The notes beneath the pieces are model-generated. The model ran no database searches. It was not told where the DNA came from and worked only from the letters and a program-made list of their open reading frames with translations. Below are positions 19,971-28,512 of a stretch of 28,583 nt of DNA, one piece after another (the first letter of the stretch is position 1; the number at the start of each line of letters is the position of its first letter). The stretch covers positions 1-28,583 of the forward strand of contig DATBKW010000254.1 of NCBI GenBank assembly GCA_036555665.1, read 5' to 3'. A program made the translations under genes and the position numbers. Origin of the DNA: JAOPZW01 sp036555665 (GTDB lineage Bacteria; Actinomycetota; Thermoleophilia; Solirubrobacterales; Solirubrobacteraceae).

Positions 19971-20999
19971 ATGATGATCGTGATGAAGCAGACGGCGACG
20001 GAGGACGAGATCCGCGCCGTTATCGGGCGGATCGAATCGGTGGGCGCGCGCGCCCACCCCAGCCGCGGCGAAGAGGTGACCGTCATCGGCGCCATCGGCG
20101 ACCGCGAGCACATCGCCCGCCTCGAGCTCGAGGGCACGCCCGGCGTCGACCGGATCGTTCCCATCCTCAAGCCCTACAAGCTCGCGAGCGCGCAGATCAA
20201 ACGCGGCGGCCGAACGGTGCTCGACATCGGCGGGCGCAAGATCGGCGGTGAGCACTTCGCGCTCATCGCGGGACCGTGCACGGTCGAGTCGCGCGACCAG
20301 ACGCTGACGACCGCCCACGCCGTCTCCAACGCAGGCGCCACGATGTTCCGCGGCGGCGCCTACAAGCCGCGCACGAGCCCGTACGCCTTCCAGGGCCTCG
20401 GCCAGGAGGGGCTGCGGCTGCTCGCCGAGGCCAAGGCCGAGACCGGTCTGCCGGTGGTGACCGAGCTGATGGACACGCGCGACCTCGACGCCGTGCTCGA
20501 GGTGGCCGACGTCATCCAGATCGGCGCCCGCAACATGCAGAACTACCCGCTGCTGGCCGAGATCGGCCGCTCCGGCTGCCCCGCCCTGATCAAGCGCGGC
20601 CTGTCGAACACGCTCGAGGAGCTGCTCATGGCCGCCGAGTACATCCTCAAGGAGGGCAACGAGGCGGTCATGCTCTGCGAGCGCGGGATCCGCACCTTCG
20701 AGACCGCCTACCGCTTCACCCTCGACCTCACCGCGGTGCCGGTGCTCAAGGAGCTCAGCCACCTGCCCGTCATCGTCGATCCCAGCCATGCGGCCGGCCG
20801 GCGCGATCTCGTCGAGCCGCTCAGCCTGGCCGCCGCGGCGGTCGGCGCCGACGGCATCATCGTCGAGGTCCATCCGGAACCCGAGCAGGCGATCTGCGAC
20901 GGCCCGCAGGCGCTGCGCACCGACGACTTCGCCGCCTACGCCGCCCGCGTGCAGGCGGCGGCCGCGGTGGCGGGCAAGGCCGCCTTCGCCGGGGTTTGA
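19971..20999 (+). CDS. aroF: 3-deoxy-7-phosphoheptulonate (DAHP) synthase, type I-beta with N-terminal regulatory domain
   Basis: This enzyme condenses PEP and erythrose 4-phosphate, the first step of the shikimate pathway. The 342 residues start with an ACT/ferredoxin-like regulatory domain (about 1-65, MIVMKQTATEDEIRAVIGRI to VPILKPYKLAS), as in the Tyr/Phe-inhibited Thermotoga enzyme. The barrel follows: ALIAGPCTVESRDQ, MFRGGAYKPRTSPYAFQG, QIGARNMQNYPLL, LIKRGLSNTLEELL, VIVDPSHAAGRRDLV and IIVEVHPEPEQA. ATG 19971 or 19974 both fit. An in-frame extension upstream to 19863 runs through the attenuator stems and has no family match. The TGA overlaps the tyrA TTG. Control probably combines allostery and the leader peptide. 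Confidence 0.96.
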   Translation: MMIVMKQTATEDEIRAVIGRIESVGARAHPSRGEEVTVIGAIGDREHIARLELEGTPGVDRIVPILKPYKLASAQIKRGGRTVLDIGGRKIGGEHFALIAGPCTVESRDQTLTTAHAVSNAGATMFRGGAYKPRTSPYAFQGLGQEGLRLLAEAKAETGLPVVTELMDTRDLDAVLEVADVIQIGARNMQNYPLLAEIGRSGCPALIKRGLSNTLEELLMAAEYILKEGNEAVMLCERGIRTFETAYRFTLDLTAVPVLKELSHLPVIVDPSHAAGRRDLVEPLSLAAAAVGADGIIVEVHPEPEQAICDGPQALRTDDFAAYAARVQAAAAVAGKAAFAGV

Positions 21000-22039
21000 T
21001 CGTCGCCGTCGTCGGAGTCGGGCTCATCGGAGGCTCGATCGGCCTCGCTGCCCGCGAGCGCCTCGGCGCGAGCGTGCGCGGGTTCGATCCGCGCGCCGAC
21101 GAAGCGCTGGCGCGCGGCGCGATCCAGAGCGCCCACCGCGACCTCGGCGATGCGCTCGACGGCGCCGACGCCGTCTTCGTCGCCGTGCCCGTCGACCGGC
21201 TCGCCGACAGCGTGCGCTCCGTGCTGGCCGAGGCCCCGCAGAGCTCCGTGGTCACCGACGTCGGCTCGACCAAGCGGACCGTCATCGACGCCGCGGCCGA
21301 TCCGCGCTTTGTCGGCGGCCATCCGTTGGCGGGCTCGGAGGCGTCGGGCGTCGAGCACGCCCGCGCAGACCTCTTCGACGGCGCCACCTGGTACCTGACG
21401 CCGACCGCGACCACGCAGGGCACGCTGCTCGAGCGTCTGCATCGTCTGCTCACCGGTCTGGGCGCCCAGCCGGCGGTCATCGAGGCCGATGTCCACGACC
21501 GCGTGATGGCCGCTGTCAGCCATCTCCCGCACGTGCTGGCCAACGTGCTCGTCGCCGGCGCGATCGACGCGCTGGGCACCGAGCGCCCGCCCGCGACCGG
21601 CCCGAGCTTCCGCGACGCCACGCGCGTCGCCGGCGCCAACCCGGAGCTGTGGGGCGCCATCTACCACGCCAACCGCGATGCGCTCGCCGAGGCGGTGGAC
21701 GCCGCGATCGCGCAGCTGCAGCGCGTGCGCGCCGAGATCGGCGACGGCGCCGACCTCACCGCGTGGCAGAGCGAGGCGGCCGACCGGCGCCGGGCGCTGC
21801 TCGAGGCCGGCCTCGGGCCTGGCGCCCTGCACGAGCTGCGCGTCGCCGTGCCCAACCGCCCGGGGGTGATCGCCGAGATCGCGCTGACGCTCGGCCGCGC
21901 CGGCATCAACATCTCCGACATGGCGCTCAGCCCGTCGCCCGACAACAGCCAGGGCGAGATCGCGCTGTGGGTGCCCGCCGGGCGGGCGGCCGAAGCGGGG
22001 GCGCTCGTGGCCGAGCTGGGCTTCGCGGTGATCGCTTGA
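20996..22039 (+). CDS. tyrA: Prephenate dehydrogenase with C-terminal ACT domain
   Basis: TyrA oxidises and decarboxylates prephenate to 4-hydroxyphenylpyruvate on the way to tyrosine. The 347-residue protein starts IVAVVGVGLIGGSIGLAARE, the NAD(P)-binding Rossmann motif. Then come VTDVGSTKRTVI, GGHPLAGSEASGVEHARADLF and WYLTP, the DVHDRVMAAVSHLPHVLANVL catalytic helix, and a C-terminal ACT domain (LRVAVPNRPGVIAEIALTLG, ending near 345) that usually confers tyrosine inhibition. The start is TTG 20996, overlapping the aroF stop as TTGA; it is the only start that gives the full Rossmann motif. The stop overlaps aroA in the same way. Confidence 0.95.
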   Translation: MIVAVVGVGLIGGSIGLAARERLGASVRGFDPRADEALARGAIQSAHRDLGDALDGADAVFVAVPVDRLADSVRSVLAEAPQSSVVTDVGSTKRTVIDAAADPRFVGGHPLAGSEASGVEHARADLFDGATWYLTPTATTQGTLLERLHRLLTGLGAQPAVIEADVHDRVMAAVSHLPHVLANVLVAGAIDALGTERPPATGPSFRDATRVAGANPELWGAIYHANRDALAEAVDAAIAQLQRVRAEIGDGADLTAWQSEAADRRRALLEAGLGPGALHELRVAVPNRPGVIAEIALTLGRAGINISDMALSPSPDNSQGEIALWVPAGRAAEAGALVAELGFAVIA

Positions 22040-23334
22040 CCGACATCCACGTCGCACCTGCCGAGCGCCTGCGCGGCGAGCTGCGCCCGCCGACCGACAA
22101 GTCGATCTCGCACCGCGCCGCCATCCTCGGCGCGATGGCCGCCGAGCCGGCGCGCATCCGCGGCTACCTGGACGCCGCCGACACGAACTCCACCCTGCGC
22201 GCGGTGCAGCGCCTCGGGGCGCTGGTGCAGGTTGGCGCCGACGAGGTGCTCGTGCGCGGCACCGGCCTGCGCGAGGCGGCGGTCCCCGACGGCCCGATCG
22301 ACGTCGGCAACGCGGGCACGCTCATGCGCCTGCTTCCCGGCTGGCTGGCCGCGCAGGAGGGTCGCTCGTTCACGCTCGACGGCGACCCCTCGATCCGCCG
22401 GCGCCCCGTCGACCGCATCGCCGAGCCGCTGCGCCTCATGGGCGCCGACGTCAGCGCGACCGACGGCCGGCTGCCGCCGTTCACGATCACCGGCGCGGCG
22501 CTGCGCTCGATCCATTACGAGCTGCCCGTCGCCAGCGCCCAGGTCAAGTCGTGCGTGCTGCTGGCCGCGCTGGCCGCCGACGGCGCGACGACGGTGTCGG
22601 AGCCGGCGCCCAGCCGCGACCACACCGAGCGCATGCTCGCGAGCGCCGGTGTGACCGTGCACCGCAACGGCCGCCACGTGACGGTGGCGAACGCCGACGA
22701 GCTGACCTTCGAGGAGATCGTCGTGCCCGGCGACGCTTCGAGCGCCGCGTTCGCCATCGCGGCCGGCGTGCTCGTGCCGGGCTCGCGGCTGGTGCTGCAT
22801 GGCGTCGGGGTGAACTGGACGCGCTGCGGCTTCGTACGGATCGTCGAGCGCATGGGCGGCATCGTGATCGGCGACCTCGAGGACGAGCCGGGCGACGAGG
22901 TCCTCACCGCCGAGCCGGTCTCGGACCTCGACGTCACCGCCGGCCCGCTCGTCGGCACCGTGGTCGAGCCCGAGGAGGTGCCGCTGGCCATCGACGAGCT
23001 GCCGCTCGTGGCGCTGCTGGGCTGCTTCGCGGAGGGCGAGACGGTCGTGCGCGGGGCGCAGGAGCTGCGCCTCAAGGAGTCAGACCGCATCGCCACGGTC
23101 GTGGCCGGCCTGCGCGGGCTGGGCGCTTCGATCGAGGCCACCGAGGACGGCTTCGCGGTGACGGGCAGCGGCGGGCTGCGCGGCGGGCGGATCGCCTCGC
23201 ACGGCGACCATCGGCTGGCCATGCTGGGAGCGGTGGCCGGTCTTGCCTCGCGCGAGGGGGTGGAGGTGGTCGGCATGGACGCCGCGGACGTCTCCTATCC
23301 TGGATTCATGGCCGACGTGGCTAGGCTGATGTAG
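22036..23334 (+). CDS. aroA: 3-phosphoshikimate 1-carboxyvinyltransferase (EPSP synthase)
   Basis: EPSP synthase joins PEP to shikimate 3-phosphate. The 432 residues show the family markers PPTDKSISHRAAILGAMA, DVGNAGTLMRLLPGWLA, RRRPVDRIAEPLRLMGADV, QVKSCVLLAALAA, VPGDASSAAFAIAAG, LRLKESDRI and HGDHRLAM. The PEP/inhibitor-site segment reads GNAGTLMRLL, so the Pro found at this place in class I enzymes (GNAGTAMRP) is Leu, more like class II enzymes. The start is TTG 22036, overlapping the tyrA stop as TTGA, so aroF-tyrA-aroA form a coupled chain. The ftsH start lies 6 nt after its stop. Confidence 0.96.
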   Translation: MTDIHVAPAERLRGELRPPTDKSISHRAAILGAMAAEPARIRGYLDAADTNSTLRAVQRLGALVQVGADEVLVRGTGLREAAVPDGPIDVGNAGTLMRLLPGWLAAQEGRSFTLDGDPSIRRRPVDRIAEPLRLMGADVSATDGRLPPFTITGAALRSIHYELPVASAQVKSCVLLAALAADGATTVSEPAPSRDHTERMLASAGVTVHRNGRHVTVANADELTFEEIVVPGDASSAAFAIAAGVLVPGSRLVLHGVGVNWTRCGFVRIVERMGGIVIGDLEDEPGDEVLTAEPVSDLDVTAGPLVGTVVEPEEVPLAIDELPLVALLGCFAEGETVVRGAQELRLKESDRIATVVAGLRGLGASIEATEDGFAVTGSGGLRGGRIASHGDHRLAMLGAVAGLASREGVEVVGMDAADVSYPGFMADVARLM

Positions 23335-23340
23335 GAACCG

Positions 23341-25344
23341 ATGCCCGAGTCCTCGCCCGCCTCCTCGACCAACGCCCCCGAGCGTCCGTCGCGCGACGAC
23401 AAGCCGCCGTCGTGGCGCGTGGAGCCGGCGCCGGACGGCCGCGGTGCCCCGCCGGAGAAGCGCCCGCCGATCATGCCGCGCCAGCGGCGCGGCACCTTCA
23501 TCGCCGTCCTGCTCGCGCTGCTGGCGGTCAACCTCGTCCTCGCGCTGGTCACCAGCAAGCCGACCGAGCGCACCCGCGTGCCGTACCAGCCGTTCTTCCT
23601 GGACCAGGTGCGCGCCGGCAACGTGCAGGAGATCTCCTCGCAGGAGCAGACGATCGAGGGCGAGCTCAAGAAGGAGGCCAAGTACACGCCCCCGGGCGGC
23701 GAGACCGAGACCGTCGACAAGTTCAAGACGCAGGTCCCGGCCTTCATCGACACCGCCGATCTGACCAAGACGCTCGACGATCAGGACGTCGTCATCAACG
23801 CATCGGCGCCCGACAGCGGCCGCTCGGCCTTCTGGACGCTGATCCTCGGCTTCGGCCCGACGATCCTGCTCGTCGGCCTGTTCGTCTACTTCGCGCGGCG
23901 GATGTCGGCCGGGGGCGCGCTGGGCGGCTTCGGGCGCTCGCAGGCGCGGCGCGTGCAGCCCGACACGCAGTCGCGCGTGACCTTCGACGACGTCGCCGGC
24001 ATCGACGAGGCCGAGCACGAGCTCGTCGAGATCGTCGACTTCCTCAAGAACCCCAAACGCTACGAACGGCTGGGCGCCCGCATCCCGCGCGGCGTGCTGC
24101 TGTTCGGGCCGCCGGGCACCGGCAAGACGCTGCTGGCGCGCGCCGTCGCCGGCGAGGCCCACGCCGCCTTCTTCTCGATCTCGGCCTCGGAGTTCGTCGA
24201 GGCGATCGTCGGCGTCGGCGCCTCGCGTGTGCGCGACCTGTTCCGGCAGGCCAAGGAGGCCGCGCCGTCGATCATCTTCATCGACGAGCTCGACGCCATC
24301 GGCCGCCAGCGCTCGGGCAGCGGCGGTTTCAGCGGCGGCCACGACGAGCGCGAGCAGACGCTCAACCAGATCCTCACCGAGATGGACGGCTTCGAGCCGG
24401 GCACCAACGTGATCGTCCTGGGCGCCACCAACCGCCCGGAGATCCTCGATCCCGCGCTGCTGCGCCCTGGGCGCTTCGACCGCCGCATCGCCGTGCAGTC
24501 GCCCGACAAGAACGGCCGCGCGGAGATCCTCAAGATCCACACGCGCTCCGTGCCGCTGGCCGAATCGGTCGACCTCGAGGCGATCGCCGCCTCGACGCCC
24601 GGCATGTCGGGCGCCGACCTGGCGCTGCTGGTCAACGAGGCCGCGCTCTTCGCCGCGCGCCGCGACCACGAGCGCGTCGAGCTCAGCGACTTCACCGACG
24701 CGATCGAGAAGATCATCCTCGGCACCGAGCGCCAGGTCGTGATGAGCCACGCCGACCGCGAGCGCACCGCCTACCACGAGTCCGGCCACGCGCTCGTCGG
24801 CATGCTCACCCCGGGCGCCGATCCCGTGCGCAAGATCTCGATCATCCCCCGCGGCCAGGCGCTCGGCGTCACGCTCTCCACGCCCGAGGCCGACCGGTAC
24901 GGCTACGAGCGCGACGAGCTGCTGGGCAAGATCAAGGTCGCCCTCGGGGGCCGCGCCGCCGAGAAGGTGATCTACGGCGAGACGACGACCGGCGCGGAGT
25001 CCGACATCCAGCAGCTCACCCAGATCGCGCGCGGCATGGTCGGGCGTTGGGGCATGAGCGAGGCCATCGGCCCGATCGCCGTGGCCGACGGGCGCGCCGA
25101 CGGCCTGCTGCTGCCCGGCCAGGCGCCGACCTCCGAGGCCACCCAGCGCCTGGTCGACGAGGAGGTCCGCCGGATCGTCGACGAGGCCGAGCACGAGACG
25201 GTGCTGCTGCTCGAGCGCGAGCGCCCACGCTTGGAGGCGCTGGCCCGCGCGCTGCTGGCCCGCGAGACGCTCGACCAGGCCGACGCCTACCAGATCGCGG
25301 GCGTCTCGCTGCCGGCGCCCGAAGAAGAGCCCGCGCCGGCGTAG
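23341..25344 (+). CDS. ftsH: FtsH-type ATP-dependent zinc metalloprotease
   Basis: FtsH is a membrane-anchored AAA+ protease for misassembled membrane and regulatory proteins. The 667 residues comprise a Pro-rich cytosolic N-terminus, TM1 (about 51-71), an extracytoplasmic domain, TM2 (about 163-185), the AAA domain (Walker A GPPGTGKT 256-263, Walker B IIFIDELDAIG, SRH RPEILDPALLRPGRFDRR) and the peptidase domain with HESGH (479-483) and the third zinc ligand in TTGAESDIQQLT. The N-terminal cytosolic segment (about 50 residues) is longer than usual. The pore loop reads AIVGVG (Ile289) rather than MFVGVG. ATG 23341 follows AGGA at 23333-23336; TAGGCT 13 nt before that ATG may be a promoter. 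The 3' end overlaps the convergent MFS gene by 58 nt. Confidence 0.95.
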   Translation: MPESSPASSTNAPERPSRDDKPPSWRVEPAPDGRGAPPEKRPPIMPRQRRGTFIAVLLALLAVNLVLALVTSKPTERTRVPYQPFFLDQVRAGNVQEISSQEQTIEGELKKEAKYTPPGGETETVDKFKTQVPAFIDTADLTKTLDDQDVVINASAPDSGRSAFWTLILGFGPTILLVGLFVYFARRMSAGGALGGFGRSQARRVQPDTQSRVTFDDVAGIDEAEHELVEIVDFLKNPKRYERLGARIPRGVLLFGPPGTGKTLLARAVAGEAHAAFFSISASEFVEAIVGVGASRVRDLFRQAKEAAPSIIFIDELDAIGRQRSGSGGFSGGHDEREQTLNQILTEMDGFEPGTNVIVLGATNRPEILDPALLRPGRFDRRIAVQSPDKNGRAEILKIHTRSVPLAESVDLEAIAASTPGMSGADLALLVNEAALFAARRDHERVELSDFTDAIEKIILGTERQVVMSHADRERTAYHESGHALVGMLTPGADPVRKISIIPRGQALGVTLSTPEADRYGYERDELLGKIKVALGGRAAEKVIYGETTTGAESDIQQLTQIARGMVGRWGMSEAIGPIAVADGRADGLLLPGQAPTSEATQRLVDEEVRRIVDEAEHETVLLLERERPRLEALARALLARETLDQADAYQIAGVSLPAPEEEPAPA

Positions 25345-26573
25345 TCGCCCAGGAGCGGGTGAAGCTCCTCGTCGCGGCGCAGATTCGCGGCGAAGTACAG
25401 GACGACGCAGACGACCATCGGCAGCACGCCGGCGAGCACCAGCGTGGTGTCGACGCCGATGCCCTTCGAAACCGGGCCGGTCAGCGCGAACGACAGCGGA
25501 GTCAGCCCGATCGAGACGAACCAGTCGAGCGAGTGCACGCGACCGCGCAGGTCCTGCGGGACGCGCGAGGACATCAGCGTGCCCCACACGACCATGCCGG
25601 CGGTCTCCAGCGCGCCGAAGATGACCGAGAAGGCCATGAACTGCCACAGGGCGGTGCCGAAGGCCCAGCCGATGAAGGCGACGGTCGAGAACGTCCACAT
25701 GCCGTAGGCGAAGGTCAGGTAGCGGCGCGGGGGCCCGCGCTGGCTGACGATCAGCGACATCAGGATCGCGCCGGCGCCGCCGGCGGCGAGCACGGCGCCG
25801 TAGCCGCCGGCGCCGGCGTCGAGGTCGTTGCGGATGACATACGGCAGCAGGACCTCGAGCGGGCCGAGGAACAGGAGCATGCTCAGCGAGGCGGCGATCA
25901 GCGTCGCCCACAGCCACGGCTGCGAGCGCACGAAGGCCAGCCCCTCGCGCAGGGCGCCCCGCTCGGGGTCCTCGGTGGTGGGCGCCGGCAGCGAGCGCAC
26001 GCGCAGCGCCCAGATGCAGGCGGCGCTGATCCCGAAGGTGGCGGCGTCGACCAGGAACGCGCTCCCCACGCCGATGGCCGCAACGACGAAGCCGCCGATC
26101 GCCGGCCCCAGCATCTTTTCGCCCGCCTGGCGCACGAGCTGATCGAGCGAGTTGGCCTCGACGAGCTGCTGTGTGGGGACGATGTCGGGGATCAGCGCGC
26201 CGAAGGCCGGCCCGAAGAAGGCCTCGCCGGCGCCGTAGAGGACGGCGAGGACCACGAGGTGCCAGATCTCGAGCACGCCGGCCAGCGACAGCACGCCGGT
26301 CAGCGCGACGACGAGCGCGCGGCCGACGTCGGCGGCGATGAGCACGCGGCGGCGCTCGACGCGGTCGCTGACGATCCCGCCGGTGAGCAGGAACGCGGTC
26401 ATGCCGCCCGTCCACGCCAGGCCCACCACGGAGAGCGCGACCGGGTCGTTGTGGATGTCGTAGACCTGCCAGGCCTCGGCCACGATGAAGATGCCGTCGC
26501 CGAGCAGGGACACGGTCATGCCCGTCCACAGCAGCGCGAAGTCGCGCTCGCGCAGCGGTTGCAGCAGCTTCAC
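25287..26573 (-). CDS. Major facilitator superfamily transporter, EntS/MFS_3-like
   Basis: The 428-residue protein has about 12 membrane helices. It begins KLLQPLRERDFALLWTGMTVSL, with MFS motif A-like GGIVSDRVERRRVLIAADVG after TM2. The LRERDFALLWxG opening and the VPQDLRGRVHSLDWFVSIG loop are typical of the MFS_3 group, which includes the enterobactin exporter EntS and macrolide efflux proteins. Substrate unknown. GTG 26573 is chosen over an upstream in-frame ATG because it gives this family N-terminus and avoids running through cmk. Upstream GACGAT plus 7 nt is a possible -10. The C-terminal tail (GAGSSSGAGSETPAIW) is encoded in the region that overlaps ftsH. Confidence 0.87.
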   Translation of the reverse strand: MKLLQPLRERDFALLWTGMTVSLLGDGIFIVAEAWQVYDIHNDPVALSVVGLAWTGGMTAFLLTGGIVSDRVERRRVLIAADVGRALVVALTGVLSLAGVLEIWHLVVLAVLYGAGEAFFGPAFGALIPDIVPTQQLVEANSLDQLVRQAGEKMLGPAIGGFVVAAIGVGSAFLVDAATFGISAACIWALRVRSLPAPTTEDPERGALREGLAFVRSQPWLWATLIAASLSMLLFLGPLEVLLPYVIRNDLDAGAGGYGAVLAAGGAGAILMSLIVSQRGPPRRYLTFAYGMWTFSTVAFIGWAFGTALWQFMAFSVIFGALETAGMVVWGTLMSSRVPQDLRGRVHSLDWFVSIGLTPLSFALTGPVSKGIGVDTTLVLAGVLPMVVCVVLYFAANLRRDEELHPLLGDYAGAGSSSGAGSETPAIW

Positions 26574-26579
26574 GTGTCC

Positions 26580-26585
26580 TATCGT
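26580..26585 (+). promoter_or_regulatory. Leaderless-type -10 TATCGT for cmk, overlapping a minus-strand -10 (GACGAT) for the MFS gene
   Basis: TATCGT plus 10 nt leads to cmk ATG 26596. On the minus strand GACGAT (26586-26581) plus 7 nt leads to GTG 26573. The two elements overlap within a 22-nt divergent gap. Confidence 0.45.
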
Positions 26586-26595
26586 CTCAGCCGCC

Positions 26596-27168
26596 ATGCT
26601 CGTCGCCATCGACGGCCCCGCGGGTGCCGGCAAGTCCACCGTCGCCCGCGCCGTCGCGCGGGCCCTGCGCTTCACCTACCTCGACTCCGGGGCCATGTAC
26701 CGCTGCGTCGCGCTGGCCTGGCCGCGCGACCCGAACAGCCTCGACATCCGCTTCGAGGACGGGCGCGTGCTGCTCGACGGCGAGGACGTCAGCGAGGCGA
26801 TCCGCACCCCGGAGATCGCCCAGCAGGCCTCCCAACGTGCGACCGACCCCGCCGTGCGGGCGGCGATGCTCGACAAGCAGCGCGCGCTCATCACGGTCGG
26901 CGACTGGGTCGCCGAGGGCCGTGACATCGGCACCGTGGTGGCACCCGACGCCGACCTGAAGGTGTGGCTGACCGCCGACGAGGCCGAGCGCGCGCGCCGC
27001 CGCGGCCTGCCGGTGCCGGAGATCCGCGAGCGCGACGCGCGCGACGCCGGCCGCGAGCACTCGCCGATGGTCGCCGCCGGCGACGCGATCGAGGTCGACA
27101 GCACCGCGATGACCATCGACGAGGTCGTCGAGCGCATCGTCGGGCTGGTGGGGGAGAGGACGCGATGA
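26596..27168 (+). CDS. cmk: Cytidylate kinase
   Basis: Cmk phosphorylates CMP and dCMP. The N-terminus LVAIDGPAGAGKSTVARAVARAL has the P-loop (GPAGAGKS, 7-14). Then follow YLDSGAMYRCVALA, the CMP-binding TPEIAQQASQRATDPAVRAAMLDKQR and WVAEGRDIGTVVAPDADLKVWLTA. The LID and C-terminal part (RRRGLPVPEIRERDARDAGREHSP, then AIEVDSTAMTIDEVV) is compact. The whole protein is 190 residues, against about 220-230 for most bacterial Cmk; the missing part is the helix region before the RDxxD motif. The stop overlaps der (ATGA), a pairing seen in many actinomycetes. Confidence 0.93.
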   Translation: MLVAIDGPAGAGKSTVARAVARALRFTYLDSGAMYRCVALAWPRDPNSLDIRFEDGRVLLDGEDVSEAIRTPEIAQQASQRATDPAVRAAMLDKQRALITVGDWVAEGRDIGTVVAPDADLKVWLTADEAERARRRGLPVPEIRERDARDAGREHSPMVAAGDAIEVDSTAMTIDEVVERIVGLVGERTR

Positions 27169-28484
27169 AGGTCGCGATCGTCGGCTACCCCAACGTGGGC
27201 AAGTCCTCGCTCGTCAACCGCCTGACCGGGTCGCGCGAAGCGGTCGTGCACGAGCGCTCCGGGATCACCCGCGACCGCAAGGAGATCGCCTGCGAGTGGA
27301 ACGGCCGGCGCTTCGAGCTCATCGACACCGGAGGCATGGACTTCCTCGACGCCGACCCGATCGCCGGCTCGATCCGCGAGCAGGCGCAGGCGGCGCTCAA
27401 CGACGCGGTCGCCGCCGTGCTCGTCGTCGACGCGCGCGCGGGCCGGCGGCCCGGCGACGAGGAGCTGGCCGACCTGCTGCGCCGCTGGGACCGCCCGGTC
27501 CTCGTCGCGGCCAACAAGGTCGACACCGTCGGCGACCTGTCGCTGGCCGCCGACTTCCACTCCCTCGGCCTCGGCGAGCCGCTGCCGGTGTCGGCCGCGC
27601 AGGGGCTCGGCACCGGCGATCTCCTGGACCGCATCACCGAGGCGCTGCCCGAGGAGGGCGATCTCCCGGAGGAGGACGACGACACGGTGCGCCTGGCCAT
27701 CGTCGGGCGCCCGAACGTCGGCAAGTCGACGCTGGTCAACCGGCTGATCGGCGACGAGCGCGTGATCGTCTCGGAGGTGGCGGGCACGACGCGCGACGCG
27801 ATCGACCTGCCGCTCGAGATCGACGGGCGCAGGCTCGTGATCGTCGACACGGCCGGGCTGCGACGCCAGGCGAAGGTCCAGGACTCGGTCGAGTACTACA
27901 CGGCGCTGCGCTCGCAGCGCGCGGTCGAGCGCGGCGACGTCGCGCTGGTGGTCTGCGACGCGCACGACGGCATCACCAGTCAGGACCTGCGCATCGCCGA
28001 GCTGGCCATGCGCGAGGGCTGCGCGACCGCGCTCGTGCTCAACAAGTGGGACGTCGCCGCCCTCGACGAGTCAGACCTCGACCACGAGCGCGCGCGGGTG
28101 GCGCAGAAGCTGCGCCTGCGGCCCAAGGTGATCACCGCCAGCGCCAAGACCGGCCGCAACGTCCAGCGCCTGCTCAACGAGGCGATCGTGCTCGGCGACC
28201 GCATGCACAACCGCATCCCCACGCCGCAGCTCAACCGCTTCCTCGCCGAGATCGTCCAGGAGCGCCAGCCCCCGGCCAAGCAGGGCCACCGGCTCAAGCT
28301 GCTGTACATGACGCAGTTTCAGACCTCGCCGCCGCGCTTCTCGGTGCAGGTCAACTCGCGCAACCGCGTGACGCGCGACTACGCCTACTTCCTGGAGAAC
28401 CGCCTGCGCGCGCGTTTCGGCATGGACGGCGTGCCGGTGATCATCGACTTCCATGAACGAAAGTCGCGTCGCAGCGAGCGTTGA
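27165..28484 (+). CDS. der: Ribosome-assembly GTPase Der (EngA)
   Basis: Der has two tandem GTPase domains and acts in 50S subunit maturation. In the 439-residue protein the first G domain has GYPNVGKSS (7-15), DTGGMDFL and NKVD. The second has GRPNVGKST, DTAGLRRQAKV and NKWD, and is joined to the first by an acidic linker (EEGDLPEEDDD). The C-terminal KH-like domain (NRIPTPQLNRFLAEI, LLYMTQFQTSPPRF, FLENRLRARFGMDGVPVII) is complete. The start ATG overlaps the cmk stop by 4 nt, so the two are co-translated. Confidence 0.97.
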   Translation: MKVAIVGYPNVGKSSLVNRLTGSREAVVHERSGITRDRKEIACEWNGRRFELIDTGGMDFLDADPIAGSIREQAQAALNDAVAAVLVVDARAGRRPGDEELADLLRRWDRPVLVAANKVDTVGDLSLAADFHSLGLGEPLPVSAAQGLGTGDLLDRITEALPEEGDLPEEDDDTVRLAIVGRPNVGKSTLVNRLIGDERVIVSEVAGTTRDAIDLPLEIDGRRLVIVDTAGLRRQAKVQDSVEYYTALRSQRAVERGDVALVVCDAHDGITSQDLRIAELAMREGCATALVLNKWDVAALDESDLDHERARVAQKLRLRPKVITASAKTGRNVQRLLNEAIVLGDRMHNRIPTPQLNRFLAEIVQERQPPAKQGHRLKLLYMTQFQTSPPRFSVQVNSRNRVTRDYAYFLENRLRARFGMDGVPVIIDFHERKSRRSER

Positions 28485-28491
28485 GGACCCA

Positions 28492-28509
28492 GCCGCTACC
28501 CTGAGCGGC
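28492..28509. promoter_or_regulatory. Perfect dyad GCCGCT-N6-AGCGGC around the metK -10 element TACCCT
   Basis: TACCCT (28497-28502) is followed by 10 nt and metK ATG 28513, with no Shine-Dalgarno. GCCGCT (28492-28497) and AGCGGC (28504-28509) form a 6-bp inverted repeat centred on this -10. It could be a repressor site or an RNA/DNA hairpin, or chance in GC-rich DNA. Confidence 0.4.
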
Positions 28510-28512
28510 CAC

